Shown one piece after another: positions 53,936 to 63,952 of a DNA stretch of 64,000 nt. The notes below the pieces were generated by a model that did no database searches, had not been told where the DNA came from, and saw only the letters and a list, made by a program, of their open reading frames with translations. The position numbers and the translations under genes were made by a program. Source of the stretch: Erinaceus europaeus (Eukaryota; Chordata; Mammalia; Eulipotyphla; Erinaceidae); contig NC_080164.1 in assembly GCF_950295315.1 (NCBI RefSeq), positions 6,185,582 to 6,249,581 on the forward strand, read 5' to 3'. The first letter of the stretch is position 1. Each line of letters starts with the position of its first letter.

Positions 53936-54550
53936 TCTGTTATTTTTTTTGTTTTGTTTGCTTGTTTTACTTACTTAACAACCAGCTGCCTCTGCTCAGG
54001 AGGCTTGAGGCAATCTGGGACAGGTTATTTACCCTGCTCTATTTTATTATTAATATTATATAAAGGTTTATCTCTCCCCCCCTTTACGTTGACCAGAATT
54101 AACTCTTAGGGTATCTTTCATTGTTAGTGGACTGGGCGATTAATCCATTGCAAGAGGAACTTGTTTCACTACTACTACCTCCACTACCCACTCTCCCATT
54201 CTCCCTCCTCCTAGCTAACTAAAAAAATAAAATAAAATAAATAATAAATTAATCAATTAAAAAACTTTCCTTTCACTGCTCTTTTATGGCAGCTCTTTTT
54301 CTTATCTTTTTTCTTTTCTCTCTCTTATTTTTCTTCTTTTTTATCTTGTCTTCTTTTCTTCCTTCCTTCTTCTTTGGCTTTCTGAATTCACTGATATTCA
54401 TTTGTGAATTATTTTGGGGAAGAAATCTGACTCAGAGTGGACTCTGAGTGTATCTCTGCTCTACTTCCCTTTCTCCTCTTGCTACCCACAGAATATACAG
54501 TGGATAGTAGATTTACATAATTATCTATTATGTCTATCCTTCTTTCCTTT
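53936..54550 (+). promoter_or_regulatory. L1 5' UTR monomer 2
   Basis: Second copy, anchors at 53983 (CAGCTGCC), 54381 (TCTGAATTCA) and 54490. Offsets from monomer 1 are 661, 651 and 648, so the copies differ by small indels as well as substitutions. Leads into the ORF1 leader. Confidence 0.88.
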
Positions 54551-54780
54551 CTCTTTCTTCTTCACTTGGACTTGGTTGCTATTTTTTCACAGACTGGAGA
54601 CATTGTTTGGCTAACTGGTAGTGATTAAACTGTTTCAATCCTTGCTTAAGTTGCTATTGTAATTTCTTAGGTTGGTGATTGCATTTATCATAAAGGTATT
54701 TAGTACAGTGTTTCTTGTACTCAAAACACAACAACTGAGGAACAACAGAACATAACAATAAGAAACACATAAATAAAAAA

Positions 54781-55696
54781 ATGGGTAGATCAAGAACAAA
54801 TAAAACTGCTACTACAATGAATAAAGACAAGAGCCCAGAAGAAACTATAAATCAACCAGAAGTAACCATAGATAAGAAAAGTATGCAAACAATAATAAAC
54901 TTATTAATTGCAGAAATGAAAACAAAATTGGAAGAAAGGAATGGCAGTATTAGGGAAACAACAGTTGAGACCCCCAAGGAAAATACGGATTATCTTGAGG
55001 CAGTTAGAGAACTGAAAGCTGAAATAGCTGAACTGAGGAAAGAAGCTGAGGGAAAGGAAAGCAAACTAATGGAAGCAGAAAACAGAATTGGTCAGACAGA
55101 GGATGAGCTAGAGAAAACTAAGAAAGAGGTGAAAGAGCTCAAAAAGAGATTGAGAGACACTGAAAACAACAACAGAGACATATGGAATGATCTCAAAAGA
55201 AGTAACATTCATATAATTGGCCTGCCAAAGGAAGAAAGAGAGGAAGGGGAAGGAAATATTCTAGAGGAAATTATGGAAGAAAAATTCCCAGACCTGAATA
55301 ACAGAAAGGACATTAATATTCAAGAGGCCCAGAGAGTTCCAAACAGAATCAACCCAGACCTGAAAACACCAAGACACATCACAGTTACAATGAGAAGAAG
55401 TAAGGATAAAGAAAGGATCCTAAAGGCTGCACGAGAGAAACAATATGTCACATACAGCAGAAAAACCCATAAGACTATCAGCAGACTTCTCCACTCAAAC
55501 TCTAAAAGCCAGAAGAGAATGGCAAGATATCTATCAAGCCCTGAATGAAAAAGGGTTTCAACCAAAGATAATATAGCCTGCTAGACTTTAATTCAAACTA
55601 TATGGAGGGATCAAAACCTTCTTAGACAAACAACAGTTAAAGGAGGCAACCATCACCGAACCGGCCCTGAAAGAGGTTCTAAAATACCTCTTATAA
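54781..55696 (+). pseudogene. L1 ORF1 (RNA-binding protein), frameshifted near its C-terminus
   Basis: Open for 255 codons from ATGGGTAGATC. Residues ~1-60 basic/variable N-terminus; ~65-128 coiled coil with heptads of Leu/Ile/Val amid Glu/Lys (AVRELKAEIAELRKE, LEKTKKEVKELKKRL); ~129-155 start of the RRM (NRDIWNDLKRSNIHIIGLP); ~190-230 C-terminal domain (PRHITVTMRRSKDKERILKA). After about residue 230 the frame shifts, and a TAG also interrupts the true frame, so the last ~70 residues are lost. ORF1p trimerises and coats L1 RNA in the cytoplasm. This is the best preserved ORF in the window, yet non-functional. Confidence 0.95.
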
Positions 55697-55754
55697 ACAA
55701 GAACATCTCTACAATACTTGCAATATATCAGAGCAAATAAAAATTCATTGAACA

Positions 55755-57225
55755 ATGGGACTGCAATACATTAAATCCATAATATCAATAAATGTCAATG
55801 GCTTAGAATCACCCATCAAAAGGCACAGAGGGGATGGATCAGAAAACATAACCCAACCATATGCTGCTTGCAAGAATCCCATCTAACACAACAAGATAAA
55901 CACAGACTTAAAGTGAAAGGATGGAAAACTATTATACAGGCTAACGGACCACAAAAAAAGGCAGGAACAGCCATTCTCATCTCAGACACAATAGATTTTA
56001 AATTAAATAAAATAATAAAATATAGGCAAGGTCATTACATAATGATTAGAGCATAAATCAGCCAAGAAGACTTAGCAATTATTAACATCTATGCACCCAA
56101 TGAGGGACCATCTAAATACATCAAACACGTACTGAAAGAACTTCAAAAATACATTAATAGTAACACAATAATAGTTGGAGACTTTAATACCCCACTCTCA
56201 CACTTAGACAGATCAACAAAGCAGAGAACCAACAAAGATACAAGAGAATTAAATGAAGAGATTGACAGACTAGACCTTTTGGACATTTTCAGAGTCCTTC
56301 ACCCAAAAAAACTGGAATACACATTCTTTTCAAATCCACATAACACATACACAAGGATAGACCACATGTTAGGCTACAAAGATAGCATCAATAAATTCAA
56401 CAACATTGAAATCATCCCAACTATCTTCTCAGACAACAGTGGTGTAAAACTAACATTTAACAACAAACAGAACATTATTAAAAGTCACAGAATTTGGAAA
56501 CTAAACAACATACTGCTTAAGAACCACTGGGTCAGAGATTCACTCAAGCAGGAAATTCAAATATTCCTGGAAACAAATGAAAATGAAGACACATCCTATC
56601 AAAATATTTGGGACACAGCTAAAGCAGTATTGATAAGGAAAGTTATAGCCATACAATCACATATTAAACAACAAGAAAAAGCTCAAATCAACAACCTTAC
56701 TGCACACCTCAAGAACTTAGAGGAAGAGGAACAAAGAAACCTTAAAGCAACCAGGAGGACAGAAATCACTAAAATTAGAGCAGAAATAAACAACATCAAT
56801 AATAAGAGAACCATACAAAAGATCAATGAAGCCAAATATTGGTTCTTTGAAAGATTAAACAAGATTGACAAACCCCTAGCCAGACTCACCCACCAAAAAA
56901 AGAGAAGACTCAAATTAATAGAATTGTAAACGACGGAGGAGATATTACAATTGACACCACAGAAATCCAGAAAATCATTTGAAACTTCTATGAAGAACTA
57001 TACACCACCAAGCTAGAGAATCTGGAAGAAATGGAAGCATTCCTAGAAGCATATGCCCTTCCAAAACTGAGCCAAGAAGAACTACAAAACCTAAATGCAC
57101 CAATCACAGACGAAGAAATTGAAACCGTTATTAAGAATCTTCCCAACAATAAAAGTCCTGGACCAGATGGCTTCACAAATGAATTCTACAAAACTTTCAG
57201 GAAATAGTACCCATACTTCTTAAAA
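55755..57225 (+). pseudogene. L1 ORF2 endonuclease and start of RT, broken
   Basis: Starts MGLQYIKSIISINVNGL (55755). A frameshift near 55832 is followed by CLQESHL, KAGTAILISD, a TAA at 56054-56056, then NIYAPNEGPS, IIVGDFNTPLS, RIDHMLGYKD and SDNSGVKL. The motif normally ending the nuclease is SDH; here His is Asn, which should abolish cleavage. Then NNKRTIQKINEAKYWFFERL and SPGPDGFTNEFYKTF (RT entry). A stop lies at 56927-56929. RT palm and C-terminus are deleted. Confidence 0.93.
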
Positions 57226-57806
57226 TACATATAGACCAGGTCATGTGAGAGAGAGCATATGTTCACATGTATCCATAAACTAGTGCAAAATATATACCTG
57301 AAAGCAGAAGTACACTAGATTTTGCAATGAATACCCTCCCCAACACTTCCTCTCCACGATTCCAACCTTTGGGTCCATGATTGATGAATTATTTGTTTGG
57401 CTTTGTATGTTAACTCTCTTTTCAGCCACCAGGTTCCAGATGCCATCAGGATGCCAGCCAGGCTTCCCTGGACTGAAGACCCCACCAATGTGTCCTGGAG
57501 CTCTGCTTCCCCAGAGACCCACCCTACTAGGGAAAGAGAGAGGCAGACTGGGAGTATGGACCGACCAGTCAATGTCCATGTTCAGCGGGGAAGCAATTAT
57601 AGAAGCCAGACCTTCCACCTTCTGCAACCCACAATGACCCTGTGTCCATGCTCCCTGAGGAATAGAGAGTGGGAAAGCTATCATGGGAGGGGGTGGGTTA
57701 TGGAGATTGGGTGGTGGGAATTGTGTGGAGTTGTACCCCTCCTACCCTTTGGTTTTGTTAACTTATCCTTTATTAAATAAAAAATAAATTTAAAATAATA
57801 AAAAAG
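57226..57806 (+). other. L1-alpha 3' UTR, terminal part after deletion
   Basis: Begins ATATAGACCAGGTCATGTGAG, the same position where the sense half of the twin-primed copy begins (14696). Runs through the common terminal module to CCTTTATTAAATAAAAAAT and an A/T-rich tail. Confidence 0.92.
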
Positions 57807-58750
57807 AAGTGAATTGAAGGGCATTAATCTGGGGAGGCAAGTTTCATAGTGAAGTGATGGGGAAAAGAGTAGTTAAAATGTAAAAAGAAGGAGGAACAAG
57901 AGGAGGAGAACATAAAAAGAAAGAAATCTGTATGGACACAGGAAAAATAAGTGTTCATTCTTCCAAGAAAATATGATGGGAGGAAAATAAAGCCTTCTTA
58001 GTTATTATTTCAATATTCAGTCAAGGGACATACACAGTTCAAAGACTTGCTTTGACCAAAGTTACATCATATCCATATATCTTATATTGTATTATTTAAT
58101 ACGTCCATCCAATGATGGACACCTACAAGCTATCCAATGTGAATTCTCCTATTGTAATAAAAAATGGCACTCCAATCCATTTGTATGAGTTTGTGAATAT
58201 ATCTCCATAGACTGACAAAAGGAAAGATAGGTGAAATGTGTGGCATACCCTTGAGGGTTAAAAGAAGCTAATGAAAAGGAACTTTGTTCACAAGCCAAAA
58301 AGAGAACAATGACATTAGGTTAATCACACTCATAGGAAGGATTTTACAAACAAGAATAGAAGTGGGGGGGAACAAAGTAAAACTTGGACTGGTTTGTTTT
58401 ATTGCACCAATGCAAAGGCTTCCAGGAAAAGAAGGAGCGGAGAGCTGGAGGGCTGGGGAGGGGGTGGGGAGTCAAGAGCTTTGAGGTCCTGGAGCATGAT
58501 GATAGAAAAGGAACTAGCTTTTGGGGAAAAGTGTTTTCCAAACACCTATCAGGGAAAGAAGAGAAATTTTACACATGAGTCAACAACTGTTAACGTATTA
58601 ACACCTTCTCAATAAAATTCCAATTCATTAATTAGTAAAAAATGACTTTGGAAAGGAAAAAAAAAAGAGCCAGTGGGAATCACTGTCTTCATTTCCCCAA
58701 AGAAGAGTTCTGTTTTCTTGAAAACAGTCTGTTGAGAAGTCAAGAAGAAA
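57807..58750. other. Unassigned, no gene seen
   Basis: Mixed AT-rich and purine-rich DNA. Frames at 58284-58615 have no motif. Confidence 0.4.
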
Positions 58751-58754
58751 TGAA

Positions 58755-58860
58755 CATAATGGCTATGCAAACAGATTCTTATACCTAGCATTCCAAAGTC
58801 CCAGGTTCAATCCCCAGAACTACCATAAGCCAGAGCTGATCAGTGCTCTGGTAAAGAGAG
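58755..58860 (+). mobile_element. SINE-C, sense
   Basis: ATAATGGCTATGCAAACAG head, CCAGGTTCAATCCCCAGAAC B-box region, ACCATAAGCCAGAGCTGATC, AGTGCTCTGGTAAAGAG end. Confidence 0.8.
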
Positions 58861-58881
58861 ATAGATAGATGATAGATAGAT

Positions 58882-58926
<45 letters not shown>
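58857..58926. repeat. (GATA)n microsatellite
   Basis: About 16 GATA units with two GATG interruptions, growing from the SINE-C tail. Confidence 0.95.
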
Positions 58927-58929
58927 AAA

Positions 58930-59205
58930 GCAGCTGGGTGTTGGCACCATATCACCATGAGCAAGGACCCAGGTTCAAAGTCCCAGTCTCCACTTGCAGG
59001 GGGAATGTTTCATGAGCAGTGAAGCAGATTTGAAGGTGTCTCTCTTTTTCTCCCTGTATCTATCTCCCTTCCCCCTCTCAATTTCTCTCTGTCTTGTCAA
59101 ATAAAAATAGAAAGGAAAAACTGGAAAAAATGGCTGCTGGGAATGGTGGATTTTTGTAGTGCAGGCACAGAGCCCCATCAATAACCCTGGTGGCAATAAT
59201 AAAAT
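58930..59205 (+). mobile_element. SINE-B body with A-type 3' block
   Basis: CAGCTGGGTGTTGGCACC head, CAGGTTCAAAGTCCCAGTC, CACTTGCAGGGGGAATG, CT-rich body, AAATAAAAATAG, then GGCTGCTGGGAATGGTGG and CAATAACCCTGGTGGCAAT. Confidence 0.85.
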
Positions 59206-59242
59206 GTTACTACTACTACTAATAATAATAATAAATAAAGTC
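59206..59242. repeat. (ACT)n(AAT)n microsatellite
   Basis: TACTACTACT then AATAATAAT at the SINE tail. Confidence 0.85.
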
Positions 59243-59615
59243 AATAAAGAAAGGAGAAATACATATACCAAAGATACATTTTCTGAAAAATAATGTTCTG
59301 AGAAAGAGTTAGGTAAATAAATGTACTTAAAGACATAAGTCTGACCATGAACTACAACTACAACTATCATATAAACAATCTATGATTTTAAAATATATTA
59401 TTTAAAAGCTATACATTATTTTAAATTTTTGGTTCCTCCTTTGGGGACTCTAGTCCCAGTGTCACACTGAAGGTGAAGCCAGATTGAATAAATGAAGGAT
59501 GTAGAATGGTAAGAGTGCATTCTTCCCCATCCACACACATTGACTCCATCTCTCCTGCCAACTCTAGCAATCTGATGGCATCAAACATACATATACTAAT
59601 AATTTTACCCTACCC
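59243..59615. other. Unassigned
   Basis: No gene or named repeat. Confidence 0.4.
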
Positions 59616-59619
59616 TTGT

Positions 59620-59930
59620 AATTTTCAAAGGTTTGTTGGAAAACCATCTATATATCTTCTTTAAGAAGTCTCTGTTAAACCTATTGCACATTTTTTAATC
59701 AGATTGTCTTTTGTTTTGTGTTGTATACGTTTTTAATATTCATTTGACTCTTACTCCCTAGTTTGAATATACAAGTTGCAAGTATCTTCTCCCAATCAGT
59801 AATTTTTGTTTTTTGTTTTTTGTTTGTGTATGAGTGGTGGTGGTTTCTTTTTTCTACTTGTTTTTTCCTCAACATTTTCACTAGGACTTCATTATTATGA
59901 TTCTACCACTCCAAGAAGATATTTTTTTTG
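59620..59930 (-). mobile_element. Ancient L1 ORF2 fragment
   Basis: Antisense: AGTCTCTGTTAAACCTATTGC, TTTTTTAATCAGATTGTC, CTCCCTAGTTTGAATATACAAG, TTCTCCCAATC. Old L1 C-terminal ORF2 pattern. Confidence 0.65.
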
Positions 59931-59937
59931 AAGAGGG

Positions 59938-60575
59938 TGTGTGAGAGAGTCTCTTCAGATTCCCAGACAAGATGGGCCTAGAACTCAAATAAATCCCTCT
60001 CTCCACTGTTACTGGTTACCTCTATCAGGAACAACACAACAAACCCCCCCCAGTGGGCCTCCATAAGACCTTGCCCTCAACATAGATAAAAAATGGTAGA
60101 GAATATTCCATCCTCCGAAGGGAGGCTAGACACCATACTCTATATTCCACCTGAGGAAGATGGATTTTGAAATTGGGGCAGCTTGGAATGTTCCTACTTA
60201 TGACCACATAATGTTAGCTCAGATCTACAGGGACACAGAGGTCACATAGGCTCCTAAGCTGGATATGGGCCCCAGATCAGATTAAATCAATGGGGGTTAC
60301 AGTCAACAACATTTATATACCTTTCTCATATTTGGGAGATACTCTCTTCCCTGATCCAGCTTTCTGGTCCTTTTATCAGCCATGACATCATCTCCCCAGA
60401 CAATAACTTGGTTCCACCTGCATATTAGAATTTAAGTTAAAAAAATAATATAGTCATGGGCCCTTTGTAATATAAATAAAATAGGCCTACTATTTATCTA
60501 CAAAATGGAAACAACCCCCACCTGCAACTCATATTCACTATTCCAGCCTTTAAGTTCATGACTAAGACTTTATTA
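59938..60575 (+). mobile_element. L1-alpha older 3' UTR, lacking its terminal module
   Basis: GGGCCTAGAACTCAAATAAAT, CTTGCCCTCAACATAGAT, AGCTTGGAATGTTCCTAC, GTTACAGTCAACAACAT, CCATGACATCATCTCCCC, then ends at CCAGCCTTTAAGTTCATGAC. The last ~370 bases are absent. Confidence 0.87.
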
Positions 60576-60584
60576 TTTGAAAAG

Positions 60585-60808
60585 TGGTATTTTATTCATT
60601 TATTCCTTCATTAGATTGAGACAGAGGAATTGAGAGGGAGGGAAGGGAATAATACAGGAAAAGGGAGGAATAGAGAAAATATTGAGAGACAACTATGTCA
60701 CTCATTCACCACTTATGAAGCTTCCCCCCTGCAGGTGACAATTAGGGTCTTGAACCTGGGTTCTTCCTTGTGGAGGATAATAGGTGTTCACCACCACTAA
60801 CTCCCTAT
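60585..60808 (-). mobile_element. SINE-B
   Basis: Antisense: TTAGATTGAGACAGAGGAATTGAG, CATTCACCACTTATGAAG, CTGCAGGTGACAATTAGGG, head end near CACCACTAACTCCC. Confidence 0.82.
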
Positions 60809-60954
60809 CATCAGAAGAGATGTTTGTGGTTGTTTTTAGTGCTGACACTTTTCTGACAAGCTGTCCAGTCCATGAGACTCATTTTAGGCTGACTTTAAAG
60901 AACCAAGTGTAGATTCCAAAATAACTCTGTGATTGTTCTTTTAAATAATATTGG

Positions 60955-61298
60955 TAGGGGCCCAGGAGGTAGTGCAGTGTGTTAAACGCACATGGTGTTA
61001 AATGCAAGGACTGTTGTATGGATTCTGGTTCAAGCCCCTGGCTCCCCACCTGCTGAAGGATCGGTTCACAAGCTGTGAAGCAGGTCAGTGGGTGTCTATT
61101 TTTCTCTCCCCCTCTCTGTCTTCCCCTCCTCTTTTGATTTCTCTGTCCTATCCAACAACAATGACAGCAATAACAACAACAATAAAAAAAACAATAAATA
61201 AGGGCAACAAAAGGGAAAAAATAGACTTCAGGAGCAGGGGATTCATAGTGCAGGCACCAATCCCCAGCAATAACCCTGGAAACAAGAGCAACAGAATA
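60955..61298 (+). mobile_element. SINE-A, full length
   Basis: Sense: GGGCCCAGGAGGTAGTGCAG head, GGTTCAAGCCCC B box, CCCCACCTGCTGAAGG, CT-rich body, CAACAACAATGACAGC, GGGCAACAAAAGGG, CAGGAGCAGGGGATTCATAG, CAATAACCCTGGAAAC. Confidence 0.92.
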
Positions 61299-61850
61299 AT
61301 AATATTGGCAATCAAAAGCTACAGGCCTGTAAACCCTAATTGTGAGGAATGACAGAAAAGCAATGTAACTGAATTATCTTATGTCCCCAGCTCTTAGTAC
61401 TGTGATCTCATGGAGCTACATAGTAAATGTACTCAGTTAGTATGTACACATTCATCCTAAGTACTAGATATTTCTTTACAAGATCTCCTAAGATGAAGAG
61501 AAATGAATTTTCTGTTATTCCTAACTGTCAACTCCTCAGACTGAAAACAACCCTCTGAATTAAAATGTTTTAGTAAACAGGTATTAAGAATTTGCAGGAC
61601 CATACCCTCATTTCCCATCAGCTTAATAGCCCTAAACTTTAAAAAATGACCTATCATTTTTAATACTCAGATTTTCAAAGTGTCATATTGTCTAGAGGAT
61701 AGAAGTATAAGTTACAGAGCTGTGTCCATGAATCAACAAGGAGATTGAAGCTGATATTGTACAAACAGTGAGTGGGGCTTCAATTTACCCATCCATAAAA
61801 CTGGAATGGTGATTGCCCTGGACACCATCTGGACACTGGAGAACACATTT
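61299..61850. other. Unassigned, no gene seen
   Basis: Single-copy-looking. No supported frame. Confidence 0.4.
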
Positions 61851-61857
61851 TTTTGAA

Positions 61858-62020
61858 GCAAGATTTTTAATTTGTTTGTTTGCTTGATATATAGAGAGAA
61901 GGAGAGAAAGAGAAGAAAAAGAGTGAGAGGAAGATCACAGCACAGAAACTTAGTTGGGCTAGGAGCTGAGTAACACACATGGCAAAACTGTACACTGTTT
62001 GAGGGAGCTGTTTCAATGGC
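61858..62020 (-). mobile_element. SINE-D, diverged
   Basis: TATAGAGAGAAGGAGAGAAAG, GATCACAGCACAGAAACTTAG, TGGGCTAGGAGC, ACATGGCAAAACTGTACAC. Confidence 0.5.
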
Positions 62021-62117
62021 CTGATAGAAGGGGTTGTTGAGGAGAATTCAGTGTGTGACACAAACATGAACAAAATTACTGCCATTGGGAAACTCTGCAG
62101 TGGGATACTGCTGTTGG

Positions 62118-62155
62118 TTTTTGTTTGTTTGTTTGTTTGTTTTGTTTTTGTTTTT
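62118..62155. repeat. (GTTT)n microsatellite
   Basis: Run of GTTT units with TTTTG interruptions. Confidence 0.9.
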
Positions 62156-62266
62156 TATTCCACATTTATAACAACATGTAAGTGACATTAGCAGAAGGCC
62201 AAGTTTACTGTTCCACGCAGGGTAACAAGTTCTTTTGCAAATATAATTAACTTTAATTCTGATCTA

Positions 62267-62746
62267 TGTCATGCTGCAACACGGAGGAGAGAGGAGATCT
62301 GGAGTGGAGAGGGAACACAATTCTTTATTTGCGCTGGCACCTCAGAGTTGGGTGAGAGTGCAGCGGTTCGGGCCACATTGAGCTAGCCAAAATGGCCGCC
62401 TCACACAGCACCCTTTTCTGTGTCTAACCACTGAGGTGAAAACCAGGCAAAAGAGAGAGAGGGGCGGAAGAAGAAGGGCTTTATAGGGCAAAAACCAGGA
62501 GTGACAAGTTGGGACAGAATTGGTTGGGAAAGGCACTCCGAGAATGTCCCAACTCTCGCGGAAACTAGCAATAGCCTGAGGGGACAACATGGCAGATGTG
62601 ACTGCAACTGCACAATTTCCCAGCAGATCTCCATCAAAACTGTTTATCCTAAAACCATGGTACAATGGGGATGTCTCTTCAAACTGACCAGCCCTGGTGT
62701 CAGAACCAAGCCAGGGAGAATCATCATGGACTCTGAATGATGAACA
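62267..62746 (-). mobile_element. Solo LTR of an endogenous retrovirus, 480 bp, antisense
   Basis: On plus it starts TGTCATGC and ends GATGAACA; on minus TGTTCATC to GCATGACA. ATCTA at 62262-62266 is repeated at 62747-62751, a 5-bp target duplication. TATA box (CTATAAAG on minus) at about 62479-62486, AATAAA on minus at 62324-62329, about 155 bases apart as in the LTR at 44872. GGCGGCCATTTTGG on minus (62387-62400) is also shared. Relatively CpG-rich for this window. The 107-codon minus frame is not a gene. Confidence 0.9.
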
Positions 62747-62751
62747 ATCTA

Positions 62752-63080
62752 CTAGGCACCTCCCCAGACATAGATGTGTTTGAAATTGTGGTATCAGGGT
62801 GATTTACCCTAAGTATCAGAACACTGCAATGAGAGAGGTAGGTCTTCATTGATAGGGACTCACATGGTAGCAATAGTCCAAAGTACAGGAGTGAGTGAGA
62901 GCAATGTTTGTCACTTTGCCTTATGTGAAGGTGTGCATAATGGGTTATTGTCTACAGTATTCAAAGTAGATGACTCAGTCAGTTGCCTGAAATTTATTAT
63001 ATATCAACCAGCCAGTTTCCAACACTGGAATAACCTGACAGTAACTGCAACTCCTGGCTAAATCTTGGATGTGCTAGGCT
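62752..63080. other. Unassigned
   Basis: No gene or named repeat. Confidence 0.4.
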
Positions 63081-63094
63081 CCATGCAGTCTGGG

Positions 63095-63190
63095 AATCTT
63101 CTTTTTTCTCTTTCTTTCTCTCTTCCTTTCTTTCTCTCTTCCTTTCTCCCTTTCTTTCTTTCTTTCTTTCTTTCCTTCTTCCTTTCTTTC
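63095..63190. repeat. (CTTT)n microsatellite grown from an L1 tail
   Basis: CTTT/CTTC run lying exactly where the A tail of the antisense L1-alpha at 63191 should be. Confidence 0.9.
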
Positions 63191-63372
63191 CCCTTTATTT
63201 CCTTCTTTTATTGATTTAATAATGATTGACATGACAATAGCATAAGAGGGGTACAATTCCACACAATTCCCACCACCAGAGTTCCATATCCCATCCCCTG
63301 CATTAGAAGCTTTCCTATTATTTAACCCTCTGTGAGCATGAACCCCGTATCATTATGAGGTGTTGCTAATGG
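63191..63372 (-). mobile_element. L1-alpha 3' UTR, short
   Basis: Antisense: GGTACAATTCCACACAATTCC, CACCACCAGAGTTCCATATC, TTAACCCTCTGTGAGCATG, ATCATTATGAGGTG. About 180 bases. Confidence 0.83.
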
Positions 63373-63845
63373 AAATTATAACAAATAATGTAAAATTCTG
63401 TTGGTATTGTTAGTATGGGAAATGATATAATTGATGCTGAATTTGAAACTGTCAGTTTATCAAAAAATTGTTTTCAGCACTGGGTTCACTAATGCCTAAC
63501 TCCCTCTAAAAATAACCAACAATTTCAGTAAATTGTAAAAGGGGAACATTTCCACGGCTTCCTGTCAGTAAAGACCATTTATGTGCTTGAGCAAAATGCC
63601 ATTTAGATCTGACAAATATAAACTCAAAATTCTCTATAACTAACTCTTGCTCAGCAAAGAGAAAATTCCCAGAGAATCTCATTATGCCACAAGGATTTAC
63701 TGGTTTGGGACATTTATTCTAACATGTGAAGTTGAAGAGAATTTTTTTTTTTTGGATGGTGGGCTTATCTCTGAGGCTTCATTACTCCAGATTGACATTT
63801 TTCATTCCAGATAAAATGTGCATAACAAAGGGGTCTATAAAAAGA
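63373..63845. other. Unassigned, AT-rich
   Basis: No gene or named repeat. Confidence 0.4.
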
Positions 63846-63849
63846 TGGG

Positions 63850-63952
63850 GAGACTACAGCATTAAATCTTCTTTCAGTGCCGTGGGGACTGGATCCAAAC
63901 TAACCTTGGACCATGTGCTCATGGCAAAGCAGTGAGCTATTCTGCAGGCCAA
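63850..63952 (-). mobile_element. SINE-D
   Basis: CTTCTTTCAGTGCCGTGGGGAC, GGATCCAAACTAACCTTGGACC, ATGGCAAAGCAGTGAGCTATTC, CAGGCCAAG: the clearest antisense SINE-D head in the window. Confidence 0.65.

Larger units (their letters stand above)
53276..57806 (+). mobile_element. L1-alpha, most complete copy, internally deleted
   Basis: Order: two tandem ~655-bp 5' UTR monomers (53276-54550), a linker (54551-54780), ORF1 (54781-55696), ORF2 endonuclease and early RT (55755-57225), then directly the 3' UTR (57226-57780) and an AAATAA-rich tail. Everything from the RT core to the first half of the 3' UTR is deleted. Full-length source elements must exist elsewhere. Confidence 0.92.

Noticed and set aside
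53854..54614. Phe/Ser-rich frames
   Set aside because: Pyrimidine-rich L1 5' UTR monomers read as Phe, Ser and Leu.
62342..62665. 107-codon minus frame in an LTR
   Set aside because: Lies across TATA box and R region of a solo LTR; no viral or host protein motif.
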